DNA of 64,000 nt from Paraburkholderia susongensis (GTDB lineage Bacteria > Pseudomonadota > Gammaproteobacteria > Burkholderiales > Burkholderiaceae). Where the stretch lies: positions 124,001-188,000 of the forward strand of contig NZ_FXAT01000005.1 of assembly GCF_900177725.1 (NCBI RefSeq), given 5' to 3'. This document shows, in pieces, positions 7,302-15,115 of this stretch (the first letter of the stretch is position 1; each line of letters opens with the position of its first letter). A program made the translations under genes and the position numbers. The notes beneath the pieces were generated by a model. It was given only the letters and a program-made list of their open reading frames with translations, did not search any database and had not been told where the DNA came from.

Positions 7302-8201
7302 GTGAGTATTTTTATTACTGGTGCAAGCGGCTTTGTCGGCGGCACTGTCGGCCGCCGCCTGCTCGCCGCGGGCCACAGCGTTCGCGGATTGATACGCGAC
7401 GCAAGCAAAGCCGAATCATTGAAAACACTGGGTATCGAACCCGTGATCGGCGACCTCGAAGACAGCGATCTGCTGACGCGCGAGGCTCAGCAATCGGAGG
7501 GGGTGATTCACGCTGCCGACAGCGATCACCGGCCGGCGATCGAAGCCCTTATCGACGGCCTGCGCGACTCCGGCAAGCCATTGCTGCACACGAGCGGTTC
7601 AAGCGTGATCGGCGATGACGCACAGGGCAACAGCGTTTCGGAGGCCATTTACGACGAAGACACCCCGATGATCGTCGAGCCGGTCAAGCAACCCCGCCGC
7701 GAGATTGAACTGCGGGTACTCGCCGCTTCCGCTGAAGGTGTGCGCGCCGTGGTGATCTGTCCGAGCAACATCTACGGCAGCGGCACGGGCCTCAATCCGC
7801 GCAGCGTACAGATCCCGTTTCTGGTCGACCAGGCGCGCAAGGACGGTGTGGTGCACATTGTCGGGCGAGGCGTCAATCGCTGGTCGAACGTGCATATCGA
7901 GGACGTCGCCGAGCTCTATCTGCTCGCGCTGGAGAAGGCGCCGGCCGGCGCGTTCTATTTCATCGAGAACGGCGAAGCGTCGTTCGGTGAGATAGGCGAT
8001 GCCATCGCGCGACGGCTGAATCTCGCGCCGGTTCAATCATGGACAGTAGAGGAAGCGGCCGAACGCTGGGGCGAACTCCATGCGTACTACACCTTCGGTT
8101 CCAACAGCCGCGTGCGCGCCAAACGTGCCCGCAAGGAACTCGGCTGGACGCCGCGCCACACGTCGGCGCTGACCTGGATCGAAGAGAACATGCCGCTATG
8201 A
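7302..8201 (+). CDS. NAD(P)-dependent epimerase/dehydratase (extended SDR)
   Basis: A 299-residue extended short-chain dehydrogenase. The Rossmann motif GASGFVGG is at residues 7-14, typical of atypical/extended SDRs, followed by a motif for substrate-domain folding (VVICPSNIYGSGTGLNPRS). The classical YxxxK is not obvious in its usual place, so it belongs to the nucleoside-diphosphate-sugar-epimerase-like or flavonol-reductase-like group that often acts on non-sugar ketones. The GTG at 7302 follows AAAGGAA and fits the beta-strand start SIFITGASG. Its TGA overlaps the ATG of the following SDR (ATGA), showing translational coupling. Confidence 0.85.
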   Translation: MSIFITGASGFVGGTVGRRLLAAGHSVRGLIRDASKAESLKTLGIEPVIGDLEDSDLLTREAQQSEGVIHAADSDHRPAIEALIDGLRDSGKPLLHTSGSSVIGDDAQGNSVSEAIYDEDTPMIVEPVKQPRREIELRVLAASAEGVRAVVICPSNIYGSGTGLNPRSVQIPFLVDQARKDGVVHIVGRGVNRWSNVHIEDVAELYLLALEKAPAGAFYFIENGEASFGEIGDAIARRLNLAPVQSWTVEEAAERWGELHAYYTFGSNSRVRAKRARKELGWTPRHTSALTWIEENMPL

Positions 8202-9028
8202 GCAAAGTCTGGTTCATCACTGGAAGCGCCGGTGGCATCGGCGCCGGTATTGCGCGCGCCGCGCTGAGTGCGGGGGACCTCGTGGTCGCCACCGATCTCG
8301 ATCCTGAACGGCTGCAAGAGGTTTATGCAGCGAGCGCCGCGCACGTTCTGACAACGCAGTTGGATATTCGCGACGCGGCTCAGGCCGAGGCCGCCGTGCA
8401 AGCCGCCCTCGCCCGTTTCGGCCGCATCGACGTGCTGGTCAACAACGCGGGTTATGGCCAGTTCGGGCCGTTCGAGGAGATCGAGCCCGAGGCGATCGAG
8501 CGCCAGTTCGCCACCAACGTGTTCGGCACCTTCAACGTCACCCGGGCGGTATTGCCGGTGATGCGCCGACAACGGGCCGGACACGTCATCAACATGTCGT
8601 CGAATGGCGGCTTCAAAGGTGTTCGCGGCGCCTCGATGTATTCGGCCACCAAGTTCGCCATCGAGGGATTCTCGGAGGCGCTCGCGCAGGAAATCGCCGA
8701 CTTCGGTCTCAAGCTCACCATCGTCGAACCCGGCGCCTTCCGTACCGACTTTCTCGACGACCGTTCGCTAAAACGCGGCACGCACGACCTGGATGACTAT
8801 GCCGATTTCCGGGCCGAGGCCAACGCGGTGTTCGAAGCCCGCAATCACAACCAGGTCGGCGACCCCGGCAAACTCGGCCTTGCGCTAGTCCAGATCGCAA
8901 ACGAAACGGACCCGCCGCTGCGCTTCGTCGCCGGCGCCGACGCGCTCAAGGTCGTGGACGACAAGCTGGACTACGTTGCCCGTGAAGTCGAACGCTGGCG
9001 CGAATTGTCCCGATCCACCGATTTTTAG
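8198..9028 (+). CDS. Classical SDR oxidoreductase
   Basis: A 276-residue short-chain dehydrogenase. It has TGSAGGIGAGI (cofactor loop, residues 8-18), NNAG (82-85), the catalytic serine in NMSSN (about 134-135) and Tyr148-x3-Lys152 in YSATK. An Asp at the end of beta-2 (ATDLD) points to NAD(H). The N-terminus overlaps the epimerase stop codon. Proteins of this subgroup (with a long C-terminal region containing FRTDFLDDRSL) are often annotated as oxidoreductases acting on small ketones; substrate unknown. Neighbouring SnoaL-like genes suggest a short pathway on one carbonyl compound. Confidence 0.9.
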   Translation: MSKVWFITGSAGGIGAGIARAALSAGDLVVATDLDPERLQEVYAASAAHVLTTQLDIRDAAQAEAAVQAALARFGRIDVLVNNAGYGQFGPFEEIEPEAIERQFATNVFGTFNVTRAVLPVMRRQRAGHVINMSSNGGFKGVRGASMYSATKFAIEGFSEALAQEIADFGLKLTIVEPGAFRTDFLDDRSLKRGTHDLDDYADFRAEANAVFEARNHNQVGDPGKLGLALVQIANETDPPLRFVAGADALKVVDDKLDYVAREVERWRELSRSTDF

Positions 9029-9052
9029 ATCATCCATCACAGGACACGCTTC

Positions 9053-9541
9053 ATGAATCTTCAAACTCTGGACTCACGGCTCGATGCAGTGGAAAGCCGC
9101 TTCGCCCTTGAACGGCTGATCGCTGAATACGCGCAGGCCTTCGATAGCCATGATGAGGCCCTGCTGCGCAGCATATGGCATGAAGGTGCATTACTGTCGC
9201 TCGGCGACGCGTTCGGCAACTTCGAAGGCGTCGAGGCGATTCTCGAATCAGCCCGGCAGAACTGGGAAAAAATGCCTCACATGCATCACTGGATGGCCAA
9301 TCCATTGATCGATATCGACGGCGATACAGCGACCGGCCGCGCTGCCGTCGACTGCCTGTGCACCCATGTTGAGATGGGTCCGGTGCAAATCAGCGGCCTC
9401 TACCACGACCGGTTCGAGCGTCGCAACGGCCGCTGGGCGATCGTCGAGCGCCGTTTCGACCTGCATTTCCTCACACCGCTCGCCAACTGGAAACCGGTTG
9501 CGGGCAGCGAGAGCGTCAAACCGCAAGCAGTCGATAACTAG
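9053..9541 (+). CDS. SnoaL-like (bile-acid dehydratase-type) NTF2-fold protein
   Basis: A 162-residue NTF2-fold protein. The motif FALERLIAEYAQAFDSHDE at the N-terminus followed by LRSIWHEGALLSLG matches the SnoaL_4 group, which includes scytalone/bile-acid dehydratase-like proteins in which a Tyr/Asp/His set works near that position. The core ends in a strand RWAIVERRFDLHFL. The ATG at 9053 is 24 bases after the SDR stop, so it is the last gene of this unit. Its TAG overlaps the TetR stop codon on the other strand within one CTAG. Function by family only: a lyase, isomerase or hydratase. Confidence 0.82.
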   Translation: MNLQTLDSRLDAVESRFALERLIAEYAQAFDSHDEALLRSIWHEGALLSLGDAFGNFEGVEAILESARQNWEKMPHMHHWMANPLIDIDGDTATGRAAVDCLCTHVEMGPVQISGLYHDRFERRNGRWAIVERRFDLHFLTPLANWKPVAGSESVKPQAVDN

Positions 9542-10233
9542 TCTGCCTTCGGCGTTTTGTCGATCATCAGCGACAGGTGATCCAGATCCTCGCGCAGCAG
9601 CGCCAACGCTTCGCTGACGGCGCTATTGCCCTTCAACTGCCGCCTGGCGGGTCGCACGACTGATTGCACCGCGAGTTCCGCGATCGTGTCGGCAATCTCG
9701 ATCGCGCTGCTCGCCCCTTCCGGTTTGTACCAGAACGCGGGCCAGCTGCACATGCCGATCAGCGTGAACGCCGTGACCTTGGCGTCGACGACGCGGAACA
9801 CCCCGGCGCTCACTCCCGCTTCGATTGCCGCGGTAAAGTTGCTCAGCACCGCGCGCTTGGCATCTTCGTTCGCGCGAAACGCCCGTGCGGGCAGTTGCTG
9901 CTCGGTGCGATGGACCACGCGAAATTCGTTGTAGTGGCTCAGAATCAGCATCGTATGCTGATGAACCAGCAGACGCAGGCGCTCTTTCGGATCCGCATCG
10001 GGTTCGGCAACCGCCTGGCTCGACAGCCGCCTCGCTCTCAACGTGACCTCCTCGACCAGTGCGGTGAGTATCTCGTCCTTGTTCTTGAAGTAGTAATACA
10101 CCGCGGTGCGCGTCACGCCGAGCGCCTCGGCGATTTCCTGCATCGACGCACCGCCGAAACCCTTCTCGATGAAGAGCGCGGCCGCGGCGTTCAGGATCTG
10201 TTCTTTCTGCCCCTCAGCATTCACCTTTGCCAC
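9538..10233 (-). CDS. TetR-family transcriptional regulator
   Basis: A 231-residue TetR regulator. The DNA-binding domain is at residues 10-56 (KEQILNAAAALFIEKGFG, then MQEIAEALGVTRTAVYYYFKNKDEIL). The C-terminal domain resembles the TetR_C group of regulators controlling CoA-thioester and fatty-acid-like catabolism. The start is a GTG at 10233, preceded by AGGAG. It is downstream of the leftward aryl-CoA gene set, separated by 245 bases with no gene, and is the nearest regulator to that operon. A CTAG at 9538-9541 holds its stop and the neighbour's stop. It is the leading candidate to bind the TTGAC-pair sites at 16395, 23951 and 26306, but that is inference. Confidence 0.88.
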   Translation of the reverse strand: MAKVNAEGQKEQILNAAAALFIEKGFGGASMQEIAEALGVTRTAVYYYFKNKDEILTALVEEVTLRARRLSSQAVAEPDADPKERLRLLVHQHTMLILSHYNEFRVVHRTEQQLPARAFRANEDAKRAVLSNFTAAIEAGVSAGVFRVVDAKVTAFTLIGMCSWPAFWYKPEGASSAIEIADTIAELAVQSVVRPARRQLKGNSAVSEALALLREDLDHLSLMIDKTPKAD

Positions 10234-10478
10234 GAAACCACTCCTGATAGCGGTCGACGGCCAGACGGCCGCCCTACCGTAGTGTTGTGTTTGCGTGATT
10301 GTAGCGCGCAGACCATGGCGCTCAACGCCTCGCGGCCTGTTCCAGCTCATGCGCCCCCGTCACGCTTCGCCGCGCGAGAGGGTCGGGCATGACAGGCAGC
10401 AAGCGCCGCCGTCACAAACTCGCGCAGCAAGGCAATGCATGCTTTTATTTTTGCGCCCAGGTATTCTCTCGACACATG

Positions 10479-11618
10479 TCAGTTCACTGCTTCACCGTGC
10501 AGCCGTTCGTATTGGCGAACGAATTCGGGGTCGCGCTTGCGCAGATCTTCGTGCGTGACACGTCCGGTACGGCGCATATAGTCGTAGGTGAAGCCGATCG
10601 GATCGAGATGCAGTTTGTCGCCGACGTTTTCATACCAATCAAGGCTCTTTGCCGCGGCCAGCTGGAAGCGATCCGAGGCCGAGCGCCGGGACGCCTCGAA
10701 ATGCTCAAACACGGCATGGAGATCAGTTTCATGGGCATGCAGACCTTCGTACAGCGCGATCGAATCTTCCATCGCCATACGTGTACCGGAGCCCAGCGAG
10801 AAGTGCACTGAGCGTAGCGCGTCGCCGATCAGAATCATATTCTCGTGATGCCAATTCTCGTTCCTGACCGTCACAGCTTCAAACCATGTGGACTTGTTCG
10901 ACAAAAGACCCTGTCCGTCCAGATCGTCGGCAAAAACCCGCTCGCAGAAGGCGCGGCTGTCCGCGTCGCTCATCTCATCCAATCCGGCGCGCGTCCAGGT
11001 CTGCGGATCTGTTTCAATGAGGAACGTACTCATCCGGTCGCTGTACTGGTAACTATGAGCGATGAACACACCGAATTCGGTTTCGCGAAAAATCAGCGAG
11101 ACGGCATGAAACGGTTTGCGAGTTCCGTACCAGGCAAACTTGTTGCGGCGCTTCACGAACGACGGTTTGAACGCATCCGCATACTGCGCGCGAGTCCGGC
11201 TGCTCACACCATCGGCCACCACCACGAGGTCTGCCTGACGCAATGCGCCCGCGTCGTCCACCCGAGCATTGAACCGTAGATCGACGCCCGCCGACCTGCA
11301 TTCGGCATGCAGAAACTGCAGCAACGCAATGCGGGCGACCCGCGAAAAGCAGTTGCCATGGATCGGCACGTGCACGCCGCGGTGAACGATTTCCATGTGC
11401 TCGGAACGCACATGGCCGGCGGTAAAACGACGGAAAAATTCCGGATCCGATTTCTCGAGAAACGACAACGCGACATCCGAGAACACCACGCCCCAGCCAT
11501 AAGTTGCGCTGGCGTCATTCTGTTCATAGACCCGGACCGTCCATTGCGGAAAGCGCCGTTTGACCAGATACGAGAAAAACAGCCCGCCGGGCCCCCCTCC
11601 TACAATATTGATGTCCAT
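10479..11618 (-). CDS. FAD-dependent monooxygenase, salicylyl-CoA 5-hydroxylase / aminobenzoyl-CoA hydroxylase-like
   Basis: A 379-residue flavoprotein hydroxylase. The FAD site GGGPGGLFFS is at residues 7-16 and the second FAD motif, LIGDALRSVHFSLGSGTRMAME, lies near residue 275-295. The overall sequence (YGWGVVFSDVALSFL, NKFAWYGTRKPF) resembles the hydroxylase half of salicylyl-CoA 5-hydroxylase (SdgC) and 2-aminobenzoyl-CoA monooxygenase, which add oxygen to an aromatic CoA thioester. Those enzymes are usually about 770 residues with a fused reductase half; here only the hydroxylase exists. It follows the ligase and isomerase genes in one operon. Reaction suggested: para-hydroxylation of an ortho-substituted benzoyl-CoA. 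The ribosome site AGGAG precedes the ATG. Confidence 0.82.
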   Translation of the reverse strand: MDINIVGGGPGGLFFSYLVKRRFPQWTVRVYEQNDASATYGWGVVFSDVALSFLEKSDPEFFRRFTAGHVRSEHMEIVHRGVHVPIHGNCFSRVARIALLQFLHAECRSAGVDLRFNARVDDAGALRQADLVVVADGVSSRTRAQYADAFKPSFVKRRNKFAWYGTRKPFHAVSLIFRETEFGVFIAHSYQYSDRMSTFLIETDPQTWTRAGLDEMSDADSRAFCERVFADDLDGQGLLSNKSTWFEAVTVRNENWHHENMILIGDALRSVHFSLGSGTRMAMEDSIALYEGLHAHETDLHAVFEHFEASRRSASDRFQLAAAKSLDWYENVGDKLHLDPIGFTYDYMRRTGRVTHEDLRKRDPEFVRQYERLHGEAVN

Positions 11619-11734
11619 TTTCAGTCTCCTGCGTCTGACGCAAGCTCCGTGCGCTGCGCCGCGACTTTCATCAAACGGCTGCCAAAATCAGCCACTCCGA
11701 CGGGCCTGTGTCGACACCCTCGAAGGTGCTCATC

Positions 11735-12517
11735 TCAGGCCTCAACCGGCGCCGCGGGCACCGCAAATTTTTCCGTCAACAACGCGCCTGCGCCTGGAAT
11801 CTTTGCGTCGAGCCCCAGCCTGTCGAGCATGCGCCGCGTCGTGCACACCGCGGTTGACGTCACGGGAATGCCGAGCCGGGTCTGGATCGCTTCGATGGCC
11901 GGCAGCGATTGCATCTGCACACACGCCGACGCGACGACCACATCGACATTCGCCACGTAAAGCTTTTCCACGTCTTGTAGAAGCTGCATGGGGTCACGCC
12001 GCCCCACATCCAGGTTATCGGGGATCTCGAACGACAGTGCGTCGACGACCTCGATCCCTTCGCTCTCGATGTACTCCACCACTAGTCTGGTCAGCGGCTT
12101 CATGTAAGGCGCCATCAACGAAATTCTGCGAGCGCCCATGATCTTCAGGCCTTCTATGAGCGCACCGGCTGAAGTCATCACTGCCGCATCGCACTGATTG
12201 GCTTTGACCACCTCGGCCAGCTCTCTTTCCACCGTGCGGTGATATCCCGGTCCCATTGCCATGATCGCGACAAGACAGGCGGTGCTCATCACATCCATGC
12301 GGGCATCGGCAAGCTCCGCAGCGCATCGCAAGCCTTCCTTGTTCATGGCGGCGAGTTCTTCCTTCGTTACTTTATGCATACGCATGCGGCTCGAATGAAA
12401 CGTGAAGCGTTCCGGCGCCAGCGTCTCGCGGCGGCGCAGCAACGCAGGCACCTCCGTTTCCATCGTCGTGTTGGAACTCGGCACGATCTGGCCGATCCGG
12501 TAAGCGATCTTGCTCAT
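11735..12517 (-). CDS. Maleate cis-trans isomerase-like Asp/Glu racemase-superfamily enzyme
   Basis: A 260-residue member of the maleate isomerase / arylmalonate decarboxylase group. It has VPSSNTTMETE at residues 12-22, the diagnostic substrate-binding segment of maleate isomerases, and the two catalytic cysteines at Cys81 (STACLVA) and Cys199 (ASACVQM). The spacing matches known maleate isomerases, which turn maleate into fumarate. The ATG at 12517 comes one base after the ligase stop (TGA C ATG). In nicotinate and gentisate pathways this enzyme links ring-cleavage products to the citric acid cycle, so its presence points to maleate as an end product here. A related aryl-malonate-like reaction cannot be excluded. 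Confidence 0.82.
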   Translation of the reverse strand: MSKIAYRIGQIVPSSNTTMETEVPALLRRRETLAPERFTFHSSRMRMHKVTKEELAAMNKEGLRCAAELADARMDVMSTACLVAIMAMGPGYHRTVERELAEVVKANQCDAAVMTSAGALIEGLKIMGARRISLMAPYMKPLTRLVVEYIESEGIEVVDALSFEIPDNLDVGRRDPMQLLQDVEKLYVANVDVVVASACVQMQSLPAIEAIQTRLGIPVTSTAVCTTRRMLDRLGLDAKIPGAGALLTEKFAVPAAPVEA

Positions 12518-12518
12518 G

Positions 12519-14210
12519 TCATTGATCCTGTCTGGAGGGTGAAAGATTCGCTGCGGCTTCAGACTCGATGGTCTGCGCGATGATCCGGCGCATGGCGGGT
12601 TTGTCGACTTTGCCGACCCGCGTGACTGGAAACTCATCCACGATTTCGATCCGCTCCGGACACTTGAACTTCGCAAGCCCCTGTGCCGAGAGAAATTCGA
12701 TCATCTGCGGGATATCCGGCGCGGTATGGCCTTCACGGATGATGAGAAACGCGCAGCCCTTCTCTCCGTAAAACGGGTCGGGCATCGCCACCAGTTTTGC
12801 GTCCAGAACAGCGGGATGACAGCTCAGAAATGCTTCGACTTCCTCAGCACCTATCTTCTCTCCACCGCGATTGATGTTGTCACGCAGGCGTCCTTCGAAC
12901 GAAAAGTAGGTGACGCCACCGATGACATGCGCGCGCATCATGTCGCCGGTCCGGAAAAAGCCGTTCGACGTAAAGGCCTTGGCGTTCGCCTCGGGCGCGT
13001 TGTAGTAGCCTCTCAGGCTGGACGGACCACGAAAACACAGTTCGCCCATTTCGCCGGGTGCCACGGGCGATTCGTTATCGGCATTGAGCAAAACGAGTTC
13101 GTCATGCTCACACCCCGAACGCCCGTGCGTGTGATGACGGACGAATGCGTCGGTTGCCGGGCCAGAACCAATCAGCAGTCCTTCCGTCGTACCGTACATG
13201 TTCGAACTGGTCACGCCGAGAAACGTTTCGAGCGCATCGGCCCGGGTCAGACAAAAGAACAGCTTGAGCGACGACAGGTCGTAATCGAGCACCTCAGCAC
13301 ACGCCATGATCTGCGGCGCGACTGGTCCGATTGAAACAGCGTGCGTTACGCGGTGCTGCTGGATCAGCTCCGCCATCCGCACAATATCGACTTTCGGCAT
13401 CAGTACGGTGGTTTGCCCGAGGGATATCGTGGGCACCAGCGCGTATAGATGCGCCGCATTGTGCAGCAACGGCAATGACCAGATCAGCGTGGCGTGTTCA
13501 CCTGCCTCCACGTGCCTCGCCCAGGCGTCGGCATGCGCGAGGTATTCTGCGTGAAAACGCGGAATGATCTTGGGCACTCCGGTCGTGCCGCCGGAGAGCT
13601 GGAAGCTCAGGACGTCTTCCGAGCCGATGTGCACACCGCGCAGGGTGGCCCTCGCCTCATCCAGCGAGACCGCCTCCAGCAACACGGACATGGAGTGTGT
13701 CCCGGCCGGCGCATCACCGCGTGCAACCACCAGATGTTTGAACGAAGGATGCCCGGCGCGCATCTTCTGCGCAAAACCAACCAGATCGAACTGTCCCGCG
13801 TCGGCCTGCACGAAATAGGCTTGCGGCTGCGACAAACTCGCCAGCTTGCCGATTTCCACCTCACGATACTGCGGCAGCGCACAAACGGGAACGATGCCGC
13901 TCTTGTAGCATGCACACAAAGCCAGTGCGGTGTCGATCGTCGTGCCCATCTGGAACACGGCGCGTGCGCCGGGTTCGAGTCCGAGTTTGAGCAAGGCGGC
14001 GGCCAGACGGTCGCTTTGCTCATCCAGCGCACGAAAGGTGATGCTGCGTTCGTCGCTGATCAGGGCCAGCTTGTCGGGAAGGCGTTGCGCCGTCTGCGCG
14101 AGTGCCTGGCCGAACGTTCTGTCTTTCCATGCCCCGACCTGAAAATAGTGCCGGGCGACCGACGACTCGCAGTACGCGACGCCTTCGAGCGGATAGTGGA
14201 TGCCTGCCAT
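12519..14210 (-). CDS. Aryl acid AMP-ligase (2,3-dihydroxybenzoate/salicylate-AMP ligase-like)
   Basis: A 563-residue acyl/aryl-adenylate-forming enzyme. The A3 phosphate-binding motif is LSGGTTGVPKIIPR, very like that of DhbE/EntE/SdgA-type aryl-AMP ligases; later core motifs are YGTTEG, the FRTGDM aspartate and the C-terminal lysine motif VTRVGKVDKPAM. The N-terminus (HYFQVGAWKDRTFGQAL) also resembles that group. It would activate a salicylate-like or benzoate-like acid with ATP, giving an adenylate and probably a CoA thioester for the hydroxylase encoded downstream. Genes on both sides are on the same strand with gaps of 1 and 26 bases, so it is operonic. Confidence 0.88.
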   Translation of the reverse strand: MAGIHYPLEGVAYCESSVARHYFQVGAWKDRTFGQALAQTAQRLPDKLALISDERSITFRALDEQSDRLAAALLKLGLEPGARAVFQMGTTIDTALALCACYKSGIVPVCALPQYREVEIGKLASLSQPQAYFVQADAGQFDLVGFAQKMRAGHPSFKHLVVARGDAPAGTHSMSVLLEAVSLDEARATLRGVHIGSEDVLSFQLSGGTTGVPKIIPRFHAEYLAHADAWARHVEAGEHATLIWSLPLLHNAAHLYALVPTISLGQTTVLMPKVDIVRMAELIQQHRVTHAVSIGPVAPQIMACAEVLDYDLSSLKLFFCLTRADALETFLGVTSSNMYGTTEGLLIGSGPATDAFVRHHTHGRSGCEHDELVLLNADNESPVAPGEMGELCFRGPSSLRGYYNAPEANAKAFTSNGFFRTGDMMRAHVIGGVTYFSFEGRLRDNINRGGEKIGAEEVEAFLSCHPAVLDAKLVAMPDPFYGEKGCAFLIIREGHTAPDIPQMIEFLSAQGLAKFKCPERIEIVDEFPVTRVGKVDKPAMRRIIAQTIESEAAANLSPSRQDQ

Positions 14211-14236
14211 GTCTGTCTTCTCCAGTCGACCCGCTC

Positions 14237-15100
14237 TTATTGTTCGACGATGCGAACGCGGTCTTTGTCAAACGTATCGATACGCCCGCACAAACCGCCG
14301 GTGAAGAGTCCATACCAGACGGCCGGTTTCAAGCCCAGTTCCTTGCGATTGAATTCGAGCGCCTCGTTCGATTCAATCAGAAAGTAACCCGGCGACGGTT
14401 GCGAGACGCGATACGCCGAATTGCGCCGCGCCGCATCGACCACGCTTGCGAATTCCGCCAGCGCCGGCACGAAAATGCCCGGACCTTCGCTCTTTATGCC
14501 GCATTGCCCACTCAACAGTCTGCCTTTTTCCTGCCATACAGCATCAATCTCACGGACCTGTCCTGCATGATCGCTGGCGATCTGCTCCGCCATGATCGCC
14601 GCTTCAAGTGTTAGCGCCGCATCCCGTGCGTCCAGCGATTGCAGTTCACGCAGCTTGACAGTGATCTCGATGAAATAACCGTTGGGATCACGAAAATAGA
14701 TCGATTCGATCACTTCATGCTGGGTGGCCGATGAAACCTCGACGCCCTTCGCCTCGAGCATATCCTTCCAGGCAAGTAACTGCTCCGCACTATCGGTCAG
14801 CCACGCGGTGTGTGTCGCATCGAATACGTGGTCATCCGGCGTGGGTGGCATCGAGGGGCGTTCTTGCGGCCGCGGTTCGCCCAGATAGTAGAAAAAGGCG
14901 ATCGTGCTGCCGTTGCCGCTATCGAAGAAAAAATGCAGGAAGTCCGGGTGACTTTCCGGACCCCAGCCCCGTGCGGAGATCGTGTGGACAAGCGGCAGAC
15001 CCAACGTGTCACGATAGAACTCGATCGTTTCGCGCAGCTTCCACGTCGGACGCGCCGTGTGATCGACCCCCGACAGCCTGAGCGGTACTGATTGATTCAT
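14237..15100 (-). CDS. VOC-superfamily metalloprotein, candidate extradiol-type ring-cleavage enzyme
   Basis: A 287-residue protein. The first 150 residues form two beta-alpha-beta3 VOC modules with a complete 2-His-1-Glu metal triad, His14 (VDHTAR), His97 (THTAWL) and Glu145 (GYFIEITV), as in type-I extradiol dioxygenases and glyoxalases. The segment ETIEFYRDTLGLPLV is the standard first helix. The C-terminal 135 residues are unusual for a glyoxalase and are not recognised. The position between aryl ligase and hydrolase in an aryl-CoA operon without a gentisate dioxygenase makes it the prime ring-opening candidate, but the family also includes isomerases and epimerases. Confidence 0.75.
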   Translation of the reverse strand: MNQSVPLRLSGVDHTARPTWKLRETIEFYRDTLGLPLVHTISARGWGPESHPDFLHFFFDSGNGSTIAFFYYLGEPRPQERPSMPPTPDDHVFDATHTAWLTDSAEQLLAWKDMLEAKGVEVSSATQHEVIESIYFRDPNGYFIEITVKLRELQSLDARDAALTLEAAIMAEQIASDHAGQVREIDAVWQEKGRLLSGQCGIKSEGPGIFVPALAEFASVVDAARRNSAYRVSQPSPGYFLIESNEALEFNRKELGLKPAVWYGLFTGGLCGRIDTFDKDRVRIVEQ

Positions 15101-15115
15101 TCGTCAACTCCCGAG

